Shown: positions 11,459 through 22,545 of the stretch, one piece after another | Numbering within the stretch: position 1 is the stretch's first letter | How the letters are laid out: the number at the start of each line of letters is the position of its first letter | Source: Takakia lepidozioides | Taxonomy: Eukaryota > Streptophyta > Takakiopsida > Takakiales > Takakiaceae | Direction of reading: 5' to 3' | Assembly: GCA_030704615.1 (NCBI GenBank) | Contig: CM060732.1 | Location: forward strand, 36,499,053-36,563,052 | DNA length: 64,000 bases | Made by a program: the position numbers and the translations under genes | Notes under the pieces: model-generated | What the model was told of the DNA's origin: nothing | Databases searched by the model: none | The model's input: the letters and a program-made list of their open reading frames with translations, nothing else

Positions 11459-14400
11459 CTAGCTAGGTGTGGAGAAGCCGGAAGATGCGTCTGAGGACCT
11501 GCCGGAGTAACCTCCCGCTTCTTCTGCTACTTTAGTCCAAACATTTGCAATCTTCTCTGCATACCCAACCTGCATGCCACCACATCACCCAAACAAATTT
11601 CATTAGTTTCTTGGAACTTCCGAATAAGCAGCAGGGCAGGCATCACTGCTGAAACTACCCAAAGTGTGATTCTTATGTAAGCCAGCCATCTTTTACTTTA
11701 GACTTCAAGTCTCTCTTTCTCCTGTCCCAAGAAACCCCAGAATAAGCAGAAGTAGTTGAAAGCTTGCCATTTGTGTGTGCATTGCGACTTCCAATCAACT
11801 AGTCTATTTATCTCTTTTGTTAAGTCTCTCAGTACCTGACCACAGTGACATTTCTTTGGCATACCAGTTTCCCCACTCAATGTCTAAAGTGAGTAAATTC
11901 AATCCAGCATATAGAGGAATGTACACACTGACAGCTCCTTGGGAACTTTGACACGACAAGGAATATCAATCCCACTGGAGTCAGTACTCAGGTTTCCACC
12001 CATCACATTATGGAAGCTAAACCTGGAATCGCCATGACTGTTGCAAAGACAAAGACAGTATTATTACACTCAATCCATTGTTGCTGTCCAACATGGTATA
12101 GACATCAAGATAAGAACCACAATGTTGATGCTAGCCCCAGCATGGGAGTGCACTGCCAGTCACACATTGCTAGTCAAAGTCTATGCAAATGAATCCTACC
12201 CAAAGAGCTTGATAGAGTAGGGATTTACCTGGGTATGGACAAAACCCCGCAACATGTTGAAGAAGTCTCTTTGCCGCTGCTGCTCAAACCGTTCTAGCTC
12301 TGTTCGATTACGCTCCTGCAGACATCAAAATATCCTAAAAATTGGTTAAAAAATAGATTTGATTACCAACCACTCCGACAACCCTCCTCTGTCATATATT
12401 AGAAGTCTTTTGCTAACACTGGAGAGGCCCAGGGGGAGTAGTAAGAGTGGCGGCTGAATACAACAAGGAGGTGTCCTGCCCTAAAAGGAAACCCCAGACC
12501 TACTAGTGCTAACCAGCACCATAAGGCTCAGCTGAATGAATAGCAGCATGGTATGCTTGCAGCCCGCCCCAACTTATATCTTGATCCATTCAATACAATG
12601 AAGGGGCTGTTCAGAAGGTTAATGGTTCACTTAGATCCAGCCAAGTTGCCATGGCTTCACAGCTTCTCTATTAGGCACCACCATAGAGCCTAGTCACAAA
12701 CAGCATAGTTTGGCTGGATACCTGAAATTGAATATTCAATCCTGCCCCAAGGTGGAAGACCATGGACAATCCTACTCATATACATGTATGCTGACCACCA
12801 CTATGATATACATATGAAAGAGGGTAGGCATACCTTGATGCAATCGTACTCTTTCTGTGCACAATCACGCGCTTCCACAGTAACCTTCCCCGTCTCCTTC
12901 AGCTCCTCAATTTTGCGACTGCGGGACTTGTCCCCACCGAAGATTTTGTTGGAATCCGCAGCAAGCTTCTCTATGCGGGCATTGGCAACTGTCACATCGG
13001 ACATCAGTGTTTGTACCGTCAACAGGGCATTTGAACGGTCAGAAAATGCGGCATGCAACGCCTGCATTAGGCCTAGGTACTCGTGTAATTCATCCTGCAA
13101 GAGCACAAACAAAAGATGAACATAAGTACCTCTCTATACTCAATTCTCGCTCTTACATATAATGTGCAAGGGTCTATCTCCCCAAAACACCTAACCTCTG
13201 AAAATAGTAAACTAAGGTCCTCTGTTTGGAGCTACAAACGGCTTAGCTCGATGTGTCACTGGGAATCTTTGTTGATTCCATCTTCCAGAGTTGCTTATAA
13301 GCATAGGTACCTAATGGCACTGGCAATCAAATCTCTGGTCAGCTTTACGGTGTCGAGAGAGGGGACAAAGGGAAGAGGCGCTACCAAGTGTTTAACAGAC
13401 TGTGCGTTGGCCTCCCGGTAAAATCGGCTGGCTTTGACAGCAGCAGTGCCCACACGCTTTGCGTCTGCTGCGTGAATGCGCTGTGGCGGCAACCACATAG
13501 TCTCCGTCTCAAACTTGGCCAGCTTGATGAAGGCCAGGCCAAGCTCTCCCACGACCTCGCCCACCTCTTGCTGTGCTTTCACCAGTACCTCAGCCTGCAC
13601 ACATTGCCCTTACTTCAATTTGCAGCACTTCTACTCATAACTGAACCAAAATAACATGCAGGGGCTTTCGCACAGCACGGTTCACCATAGCTGTCCCACC
13701 CTCAGGAATTTGCTTGCAGACATCTCCAGCAAACTTGCGTCAGCAATATAGCACCTCAACCCCACAGCGCACTGACACCTAGATGGGAAATCTTGTCAGC
13801 ATATCGAAGGACAGGATCAGATCCCGTTTTGAGGGAGGGCTGCCAGCATTTTAATTTCAACAAAGTGAACAATAATGAAACCCCCTGCAATGGCGTCCAA
13901 AAACCAATCCTCAATTATGCTTAGAAATACGAACAGTTCCTTTTATTTGCAATCAGAAGGGTTAAACCCGTGATTATACAGAATTGCGAATACGTGCTTC
14001 TAATGTCAATATCGAGCACTTGTGATACTTTGAAGAGCCATCTTTTTACTCTGGTGACGATATCCTTGGGTAAAGTTCAGTGAGTGATGCATTGCCACTT
14101 GATGATTGTCTGCTACAGCCAATGTCCACCAAATTGCAAAAAAATTGTGACAGCAATGTTTTATACACTGAGTGCATAATGCATGGCAAATCCCTTCTCT
14201 TAGGTGATGTTAAAACCCATACACAAGAACATGCCCAGGTCTCCCAATACTGATGTATGTATTGAGTACCCTGTGCACCAACCACCTCAAACATGGGAGC
14301 TAAATAGACAGATTCAGGGCCCAGTTTCAAGATCTCACTGTGGAATTTGCAGGTGTCAATGTAAGCGAGAGAAAGGGGGCCAAGATGAATAGTCGAAAGG

Positions 14401-16170
14401 AGGAAATGTGGCTCAAAAGCATACACACAAAGCAGATACCGTAGTAGATTTCAGGGACTACATTGGGTGCTCAGGACAACACAGAAGGTGTAACCACAGT
14501 CCCTACAAATGCTGCCAATGAAAAAGGTTTTTCAAAATCCACGCCAATGAGGTATAAAGTAGATGCCCAACTGTAAAACGTGGCATTCTTCCCGGGCACA
14601 ACTTTGTAGGCAGGAAATCTTCTGTTTAAGAGATTTCTTGGAAATATCAGGAGCCTGCCAGGATTGGAACCCTTTCTTCACATTATAGCCCAAAGATTTC
14701 TAACAGGGGGAGTCGTCACCGTTAGCCCAAAAAGAAATACCCCACCAGGAGGGTGGAAGCCAAAGACCAATGACCAAGATCTCTGCCTATGCTAAACTAC
14801 ATCAAAATTGAACCAGACAGTAAGAAAAACATATGCAAGGGATGGGGAAAATTGGGGGTGACATAATTCCATGACTAGGTATCATTGAAGTTGAAGTTGC
14901 ATGTTGCTACTACAGTATTGAATTACCTGCTGTGATGCTTCACTAAGATGGCGCTCCAGATCTTGCAACTTCTCCTTCTTCTCAAGAAACTCCTTGTCCT
15001 CTTCAATGATGGCAGGCCTACTACCACCCCAGTCATTTCTTACTGATTGTCTCAACTCTTTGAACAATCGCAACAAATCTCGACCGCCTTTAGCTGGCTG
15101 TACTGCTTCTTCAGGTGTAAGCATGGCACTTCCTTCTCCAAAAAGCTGCCGGGGGAGGTTCACAGCACCATCCAGCATGCGGGATGCCATATCGGTGCTG
15201 GGCGTGAGGGGCAGCTTCCCCTGGAAAAAAGATTGTTTGGGGGATGACTAGTTAGAATGAACAAGCACATTGACACTTGGCCAAAAGGAGCAGGTGCACA
15301 CCTGGTAGACATTGATGCCAGAACCTCTTGTGACCTAAATGGCATGTGATATCGACGCACATGGTGGAAGAAGCTGCCTGAGCTAGGCATCAGTGAAACT
15401 GACACAATCTATACCTGGGACTGTAAAAACATTCGCAGCTCCTCGCTCCGACGGAGAACAGGATGCGCAACCAGCCTACTCAAATACTTCTGAAGTGCCA
15501 CCCTTCGATGCTCAATAAATTCCTGCTTCTGCATCACCTGGCTCTCCACAATGCTTTTGTCAGGTCGAGGGGGAATAAAATAACCCCGGTGCGATTCTGC
15601 TAGCCTGTCTGCCAGAGTAACAACATCTCGAAACCGCCGCCTCACACTGAAATCTGAGCCTCTGTACTCAGGAATGTTGGTATGTGTGTTGATGAGGTAC
15701 GTCACATATGAGCTTCCACCCGGCACCAGCGAGGCACCTCCGTCTTGTACTTTTTGTGGCTGAGTAACAGTTACTGCTAAGGTTTCTACAGAGGAAGGGG
15801 AAGGTGAGAAAGAGGACGACCCGTTGTTAACAATGTCTCTTCCACTTCCATTCCCAGATGCTTCACCCATGTAGGGCGTGAAAATAGCATCGGCATAAGA
15901 GGGTGGATCCACTGCCAAATCCTCCCGAAAACTGTTTCTAGAGGCATCTAGGATGCCCTTTCGATATGAATCTTTGAAGCTGCTGGAAGATGGCTCTGGC
16001 TTTGATGATGAGAGGGGATGCAATTCGGGACTACCCCCTGACATAGCACTGCGGTAATTGCTGTTGGAGAGAAAAGGATGTGGAGAGTGATCCAGAACCA
16101 AGCTCTCCATATCATCTGTCGATGTATACAGATGCGCCTGCTGTGCCTCATCGTCATCAGAGCCCATCAT
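11459..16170 (-). CDS. SNX2: Sorting nexin 2 (PX-BAR retromer subunit)
   Basis: Six minus-strand exons, 16170-15415, 15220-14927, 13594-13385, 13094-12834, 12315-12229 and 11569-11459, all with phase-0 junctions, give 572 residues, close to plant SNX2A/SNX2B. Residues 1-140 are acidic and Ser-rich and probably disordered. The PX domain (about 140-252) has the phosphoinositide-binding VRRRF (176-180), PPRPDKS and HRRVALQKYL. The rest is a helical BAR domain, with KFETETMW, FSDRSNALLTVQTLMSD, GGDKSRSRKIEELKET and the C-terminal VGYAEKIANVW. Plant SNX2 dimerises with SNX1 on endosomes and takes part in vacuolar sorting and recycling. The start ATG at 16170 begins MMGSDDDE, and no in-frame ATG lies close upstream. 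No defects are seen. Confidence 0.95.
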
Positions 16171-18337
16171 CGCAGCCGAGGCGTATCAAACCCAGTTTTT
16201 CCAGGCCCGAGATCTTCCACCGTGCACTCCCGAAAAGGAAAAGCGAGTCAAAATTGAGGAACCCACCCTTCCGCTTTTGCAAGGTGAGGTGTGCGGTGAT
16301 GAGGCGGTTGTCTCAGGCGGGGGAAGAGGGATGGAAGAGCTGCAAAAATGGCATGACGTCCCAGATCAGCACATACCCACCAAAATAGCTGTTTTCATCT
16401 CTGTCTCTCTCTCTCAAGTTTCCTTTGTCATGCCAGACAGAATTGTCTGTCTAACCTTCTGGGTCTCCACGACTCCATGCATGTTGTAATCTGTGTCTTG
16501 GAAAAAAATGTCTCCGATGGAATTGCAGTAGGATGGCCATTGCAAAGCACTCTATCTCTCTCTCTCTGCGCAACGTGTTACGCTAGCCCTGCATGTGTGT
16601 CTCTCTCCAGATCGAAGGGAACAGAGATCTGGGAACTTGTTCCCAGTTGAGAGAGCAAATAAACGTAGCAATGTGTCTTTGGAGGCTCCTCCAAGATCAC
16701 TGCCTCCGATCGTGTTCAGAGGCCGTTCTTCCAATTTTCTCACACTCAAGAGTCTCATTGATCAAACTGGGCCTGTGGGTTCTCAGGCACGGGCTGTGTA
16801 TGTTCGCAATTGCGTATCATAGTTCCGACATTCAAGAGTAGTGAGCATGATTAGATGCTTAAATCATGCCATGCATAACTTTTGGCAAACGCTTTCAATC
16901 TAAAATTACCCAGTCAAAGCTTTCAAATGCTTCCAAGACGAATTTTGAAAATGCAGATTAAATCTCTGAAATCAACGCACAAGTAGGATACTTACTTCTG
17001 CTGTACATGTTGACAAGCCGAGCACATCAGAATTTCAGCAGTGTGTAGAGATGCAAGTGCTAAACAAAGGTGGGCGTGGGACAGCGAGAGCCATCGTAGA
17101 GTGGATCTTTGTTTTGTCTGTTTGTAGATCACAGACTTCCAGAAAAAGAATCTGAACGGATGTAGCTTTTGGATCGGATCAGGCAGATCGATCCAAAACC
17201 TCGGATCATCCGATGCCTCATCCGATCCGATCCAAAACCTCACATCATCCGATTTCTATGCCCCTCTGACTATCAGATGGCACTTTAGAACTGCATTTCC
17301 GCTGGATCTCAAGCTGCAAATCCAAGTTGTTTGATTCGGCGAGATTCATTAATACCGAGAGGAATTACCTGAGTACAGTTTGTAAGATAAAGCCACTTGT
17401 GAAACGCATGGGGGCCTTTGGCTCCGCACATCTGGGAACCAAGATGGGGCAACCAAAAAGCGATGGATTCAGACTTCGCTTTTGGAACTCGAGCAGGGTA
17501 GTGGGTTAAGTTTGCATTCAAAAAAATAAGAAGTTGCATACACCAGACACAGGAAAGTTAAGAAGACATTCCACTAGAGCAAAGTTGTGTCGTTCTTGTC
17601 CACCCCAAATTCTCTTCTGACATGTTCTTTGGAGTCTGCTTTTGCTCCAGTTTAAGCATTTCTTTCTCTTTCTTGGAAGTATTACTCTCATATCCAGTAC
17701 AGATAGCTCTGCTCACTTCATTCATTGTCAATCCCATCATAGATGTCCACTCCTATGCTACTAGACAACTCCACCAACAGCTGCTTCTTCCAGCTCACTA
17801 AAGCCTGTAAAACGTCAATCATGGAAGGGGCGGTGACAGAAATTATGGTTTTTGAATTGACTGTGCATCAACCACAAGATAAGAAGCTCCCACCTACCAG
17901 CAACATATTTGTTCAGGATACAGTAACTCCTAATGAGCATGATATCAACATCTTGCAATGCAATGCAATTTCGAAGTGACACAATACCAGATCGTGTTTG
18001 TCCTGGAGTCGTGTGTGGCTCCACAGACTTCACACACTTTGCAAGCACTTCTCCTTCTCTGTATTTTCGTAATAACCCAATGCCCAAGAGCTGAATCGTA
18101 ACCGTCTACATACATCTGCAAAAGGGACCACAAAAAGATATGAAGGACATGTGCCCAGTTGGGAAACCTGCTCTTATCTTGACTCTCTGTAAAGAGAGAA
18201 CCTCATGACTGACAACTATATGAAGGGGTGCATGGCTACTGAGGGTATTTGGAAGGATTATCCAACAGCTTCGGTGTGATTTGGAATTACTTGAGTTTCG
18301 TGCATGGATGGAAATTTGAATGGGCAAACTCCATGGA
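16171..18337. other. Intergenic region with short repeats
   Basis: This is the upstream region of SNX2 and the downstream flank of the PPR gene. It has CT-rich runs at about 16394-16415 and 16553-16570. Near 17160-17260 a short degenerate repeat occurs (GATCCAAAACCTC flanked by CATCCGAT). I see no supported gene. Confidence 0.5.
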
Positions 18338-20494
18338 CTATTCTTGACATGACGAGTCATGTACATCGATCCGTCGGATACTTGTTCCCTCCAACATTTT
18401 TCTCAACTTTGCATGATCGCCCCACCTGCCAGCAGTAGTATAAATGTTGGATGACAGCTCATAAGCTGCAGCATGCTCTGGATCCTGGTTGAGAACGCTT
18501 TTGGCTGCATGTTCTGCTACCTCCACATTGCCACCAGTTTTGCACGCACCAAGCAAGGCCCTCCACACTACAGCATCTGGTTCCATTGGCATTTTATTAA
18601 TGAAGTCCTCTGCCTCATCCAATTGGCCTGCACGGGCGAGAAGATCCACCATGCAGCCAAAATGCTCCATTGTAGGTTTGAGGCCATGCTCCCGACTCAT
18701 TGAATCAAAGTAGTGAAGGCCTTCATCCACTAGGCCCACATAGCTACATGCAGAAAGAAGAGGTATAAAGGTGATAGCATTCGGCTCCACGCCTTGCTGT
18801 TGCATTAGTTGAAATACCTGGAGGACATCCCTAGCACACCCATGCAGTGCATATCCTGCAATCAGGGCATTCCATGAGACCACATTTCGTTCAGTCATCT
18901 GGTCAAATACTTGCCGTGCATCCTTCATACACCCACATTTGGCATACATGTGAACAAGGGTATTCTCCAAAGTAATATTTGACGCAATTCCAGCTTTGAT
19001 GATGTCAGCATGGACATTTTTGCCCTTCTCCAGGGATCCTACACTGGCACATGCATTGAGAATGCAAATGAACGTGACCTGGTTGGCCATCACCCTTTCA
19101 AGTTTCATTTGTTCATAGGCCTCAAAAGCTTCCCTACCAAACCCACACTGAGCGTATCCCGTGATCATCGCACTCCAAGAGACCACATTTCTTTTTGGCA
19201 TATTGTTGAACACTTGACACGCATCCTCCATGCTCCCACATTTGGCGTACATGTCAACAAGGGCAGTCTCCAGAACAATATCTGGCGTCATTCCAGCTTT
19301 GATGATGTGAGCATGGGCCTTTTTGCCCTTCTCCACCGCTCCTAGGCCAGCACACACATTCACAATGCAAGTGAATGTGACCATGTCAGGGATCACCCCT
19401 TCGCATTGCATTTGCTCATAGATCTCAAGAGCCTCCCTCCCACACCCATGCTGAGCATATCCTGCGATCATCGAACTCCATGAGACCACATTACGTTTAA
19501 CCATTTTGTTGAACACCTGGCGTGCATCCTTTATGCTCCCACATTTGGCATACATGTCAATAAGGCTATTGTCCAAACTTATATGCGATCCAAGTCCAGC
19601 TTTGATTATCTCAGCATAGATCTCTTTGCCCTTTTCCAGGGCTCCTAGTCTGGCACATGCATTGAGAATGCAAATGAATGTGACCCTGTTGGCCACCACC
19701 CATTCCTGCTGCATTTGCTTATAGATCTCGAAAGCCTCTATACCAAACCCATGCTGAGCGTATCCTGATATCATGGCATTCCATGTGACCACATTTCGTT
19801 GGGCCATGTTGTTGAAGACTTTGCGTGCATCCTGCATGCTACCACACTTGGCATACATGTCGGCAAGGGCAGTCTCCAGAACAACATCTGGTGCAATCCC
19901 AGCTTTGATGATGTCAGCATGGACCAGTTCGCCCTTTTCCAGGGCTCCTACTCTGGCACATGCATTCAGAACACAAATGAAAGTGACCTTGTCAGGTGTT
20001 ACCCCTTCCCGTTGCATATGCTTATAGATCTCAAAAGCCTCCCCACCACTCCCATGCTTTGCATATCCTGCTAACATTATGGTCCATGTAAACAAAGTTC
20101 GATCAGGCATTTTGTCAAACACTTGGCGTGCATCGACCAGGCTCCCGCACTTGGCATACATGTTAATAAGGGTGTTAAGTAAAGGGATGTTTGGCTTGAC
20201 TCCACTTTGGATAATGCAGGCATGCACATGCTTTCCCTTTTCTAGGTCTTTCATCTTGATGCACCCCTGCAAGACACAGACATAGGTATTGGAGTCCACC
20301 CGAGTGCTGTGTTGGTTCAAAATGTGCAGAGCCTCTTTCAGTTGTCCTGCCTTGCAAAGTGCCATAACATCCCCACTAGTATCAGAAGACTTCTGGTTGA
20401 CCCCCTCTCTTGGTCCTCTTTCAAAAGCAGTAGTGTTAATGGTGTGGTTTGAGTCTGTCCAACAAACATCTGTGCCTGCTTCAAACATGCCATC
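18338..20494 (-). CDS. PLS-class pentatricopeptide repeat protein, main exon
   Basis: A single long open frame (718 residues here) built of P-L-S triplets. Five blocks of about 101 residues repeat with very high mutual similarity, each carrying the pattern MYAKCGS-DARQVF, then NVVSWNAMI-GYA and then VTFICILNACA. After the repeats come SACSYVGLVDEG, MVDLLARAGQLDEAE and the E-type region ALLGACKTGGN. The frame stops about 20 residues into the position of the second E motif, and no DYW deaminase domain follows. Such proteins bind organellar RNA, usually for editing, splicing or stability. Without DYW it would need a partner for editing. An ATG at 20500 could be a start, but the acceptor CAG ending at 20495 fits splicing from the upstream exons described separately. 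Confidence 0.93.
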   Translation of the reverse strand, partial: DGMFEAGTDVCWTDSNHTINTTAFERGPREGVNQKSSDTSGDVMALCKAGQLKEALHILNQHSTRVDSNTYVCVLQGCIKMKDLEKGKHVHACIIQSGVKPNIPLLNTLINMYAKCGSLVDARQVFDKMPDRTLFTWTIMLAGYAKHGSGGEAFEIYKHMQREGVTPDKVTFICVLNACARVGALEKGELVHADIIKAGIAPDVVLETALADMYAKCGSMQDARKVFNNMAQRNVVTWNAMISGYAQHGFGIEAFEIYKQMQQEWVVANRVTFICILNACARLGALEKGKEIYAEIIKAGLGSHISLDNSLIDMYAKCGSIKDARQVFNKMVKRNVVSWSSMIAGYAQHGCGREALEIYEQMQCEGVIPDMVTFTCIVNVCAGLGAVEKGKKAHAHIIKAGMTPDIVLETALVDMYAKCGSMEDACQVFNNMPKRNVVSWSAMITGYAQCGFGREAFEAYEQMKLERVMANQVTFICILNACASVGSLEKGKNVHADIIKAGIASNITLENTLVHMYAKCGCMKDARQVFDQMTERNVVSWNALIAGYALHGCARDVLQVFQLMQQQGVEPNAITFIPLLSACSYVGLVDEGLHYFDSMSREHGLKPTMEHFGCMVDLLARAGQLDEAEDFINKMPMEPDAVVWRALLGACKTGGNVEVAEHAAKSVLNQDPEHAAAYELSSNIYTTAGRWGDHAKLRKMLEGTSIRRIDVHDSSCQE

Positions 20495-20772
20495 CTGCAT
20501 GACGCCATATTACAAACCTTTCCACTCAAACTCAAGTAATATATGCAACAACTCCTAGGAAGTTCAAAACAAGATGACATGCTTCTTGCTATATATTATC
20601 ACAGCTAAACAACTTCTGCAGTAATCTAATTTGAGAAAAGACTGTACCAATTCTACCTGTTTGAGTTGAACACTTGAAATATCATCACAAAAATACCCGT
20701 TGTATTCTTGGCCTGGAGCTTTACTATGAGAATCGACATAGGGAATACGAGCGAATGTTCTCGACCTTGTAC

Positions 20773-21896
20773 CATGGTAGTTAGCCCTGAATTCACCAAG
20801 GGAGGGTTCAACCAACTCTCAATCCATAGGGCCTCCGTTTTGCACTTTTGTCTGCAGTCTGGTGATGTTGGACTTTTCTGTGAAAACCAACTGTATGAGC
20901 AGGCATAGCTTTAATCACAGTCTCACATAGACCAGGTGCAAATCACACAGCTCCGCATACCAAAATTTTGACAATGAGCATCAATCCTCGTGGATTAACA
21001 ATTGACTCATCGATCACCAAGAACTACTGCAGGAGGTGTTGACAGACAACGATCTCAACTATCGTCAATCAAAGCAAGTGAAACCATGCTTGAATCTACA
21101 CAATAAATCATGATACCAGCTTCAATTAAGAAAGGTCAAAGTTTCAGTATGTTACTACGTCACAATGATTGGGTAACAATTCACCTTATGAGACGTGTTG
21201 TCCCACCACTGCAAAGGATCTGACATGAACACCTGCCAAATCCGTTCTGCACTTGTTGTCTGCCCTGCATGCAAACACAACTGAAGCACAGATATTTAGC
21301 AGCTCCTAATTGCCAAGTCTTAGTGAAGCATGCCAATGTAGGTTTCCTATGTGATAAGCCTCTCTAATTTACCCCGCCCTTTCTCAAACAGGGTGTGGCT
21401 GTCAAATGCGACAGTGTGAGATGGGGGCTACAGCAGGAGTGCAATATCTTGCATTCCTTAGAATGATGTCTACACAGGACGCTGTATCAACACTCAATTT
21501 CGGGTGACCCAATCGTCTTTGTCAGTGCGAGATTTCGAGGGTCCGTCATACCCAACATTCCCAGAAGATAGTACACTGGAAGTCTGACATAATCAGGGGA
21601 AAGTGACGCAGGTGATAGAAGGAGCAGAAGGGAGACGATTACAGTCAGCCCATAAAAGAACTTCGATGGATAGCTCCGCAGCATGCAATTTGAGACCAAT
21701 GAACTTACGCAAAGAGTTGCAAGTCCATACCTTTCCTCAGTTTCTCTGGAGGCTGGGGAGGCGTCGTATCCATCACTAGTAAGGGACAAGAGGGACTAGA
21801 GCTATCTTTTGCCCAGGTGGATGCCCATTTCAGTTCCCCACACTGTCCATTGCATGCTGTGAGGCCTCCTGCCCATTCACCGCAAGGAGAATACAT
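20773..21896 (-). CDS. PDF-motif exons, probable N-terminus of the PPR gene
   Basis: Three minus-strand exons join in phase: 21896-21731 (starting MYSPCGEWAGG), 21264-21185 and 20877-20773. The second encodes IWQVFMSDPLQWWDN. The third encodes KSPTSPD and EALWIESWLNPPLV. Together these match the PDF motif known from organellar single-stranded DNA-binding (OSB) proteins: a WWDN core, a PDF-like core (here PDC) and ALW. The last exon ends ATG|GTACAA in phase 0, and the PPR exon begins after CAG in phase 0 at 20494, so a single 835-residue protein is possible. No OB-fold is visible before the motif. Alternatively this is a small separate gene that reads on to a stop near 20640. Fusion to the PPR exon is my inference. 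Confidence 0.6.
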
Positions 21897-22349
21897 GGCC
21901 GTGTAGCAGAAAGAAACCCACGGAGCTTCTAGAACAGATCAATGGAGAGCGTGGCCCATCAAATACATTTGCAACAAGCTAGGAATACACGGGAGCATGT
22001 ACCTACTTCAGCACCGCCGTAAGAAATCTTAGTGCGTACCTACCAAGTTTCCATCTCTTGCTCAGTTTTTGGGCTCAACTCTTATCATATTTGGAACTTC
22101 TAAACGTAGCTGAAGTCTCCTTCCGATCGCTCTCCCTCCCTCGTTGTGCTTCTACAATGACCGGCTCTATCTCCTCTCGAGTCTCCTGGCCCTTCTACAT
22201 AGTAGCAAAATGTTGTCCTGCTTGAATTTGCAACACGTCTATTGAACAGTAAGTACAATACATGTTCGTTCTGGAAACTATCATGTGTTGTCTGAAATTT
22301 TTCGCATCCCTTGATTAATAGTTGTTGTTTACTGAGGGCCCCACGCTGT
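21897..22349. other. Intergenic region between divergent genes
   Basis: The PPR gene reads leftward and PPOX rightward from here, so this is probably a shared promoter region. It is TC-rich near 22120-22200. A dispersed repeat follows at 22350. Confidence 0.5.
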
Positions 22350-22424
22350 CTCATGCTTTCTCTTGTCCAACCAATAAGCTGTTTGAGCTTTCCGCGGACG
22401 TTATAAAGTATCATTTCATTTCAG
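22350..22424 (+). repeat. Dispersed ~75-bp repeat, copy a
   Basis: Contains the core GAGCTTTCCGCGGACGTT and ends in TTTCATTTCA. The same core occurs at 36250-36324 and, inverted, at 36845-36935. It lies just upstream of the PPOX start. Confidence 0.75.
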
Positions 22425-22545
22425 TCCGTGTTGGTACCTGATCTTTCGGGATAGATATCCAGACAATCTTTCCTCACTCTGTCCAGTGTCTCGTGGATCA
22501 AGGGACAAGGAGGTTGTGGGTTTGCGAAAAAAGGGAAGCGCAGGA

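Noticed and set aside
19010-20074. Plus-strand frames of 84-111 codons within the PPR gene
   Set aside because: They recur with the period of the PPR repeats and are antisense shadows.
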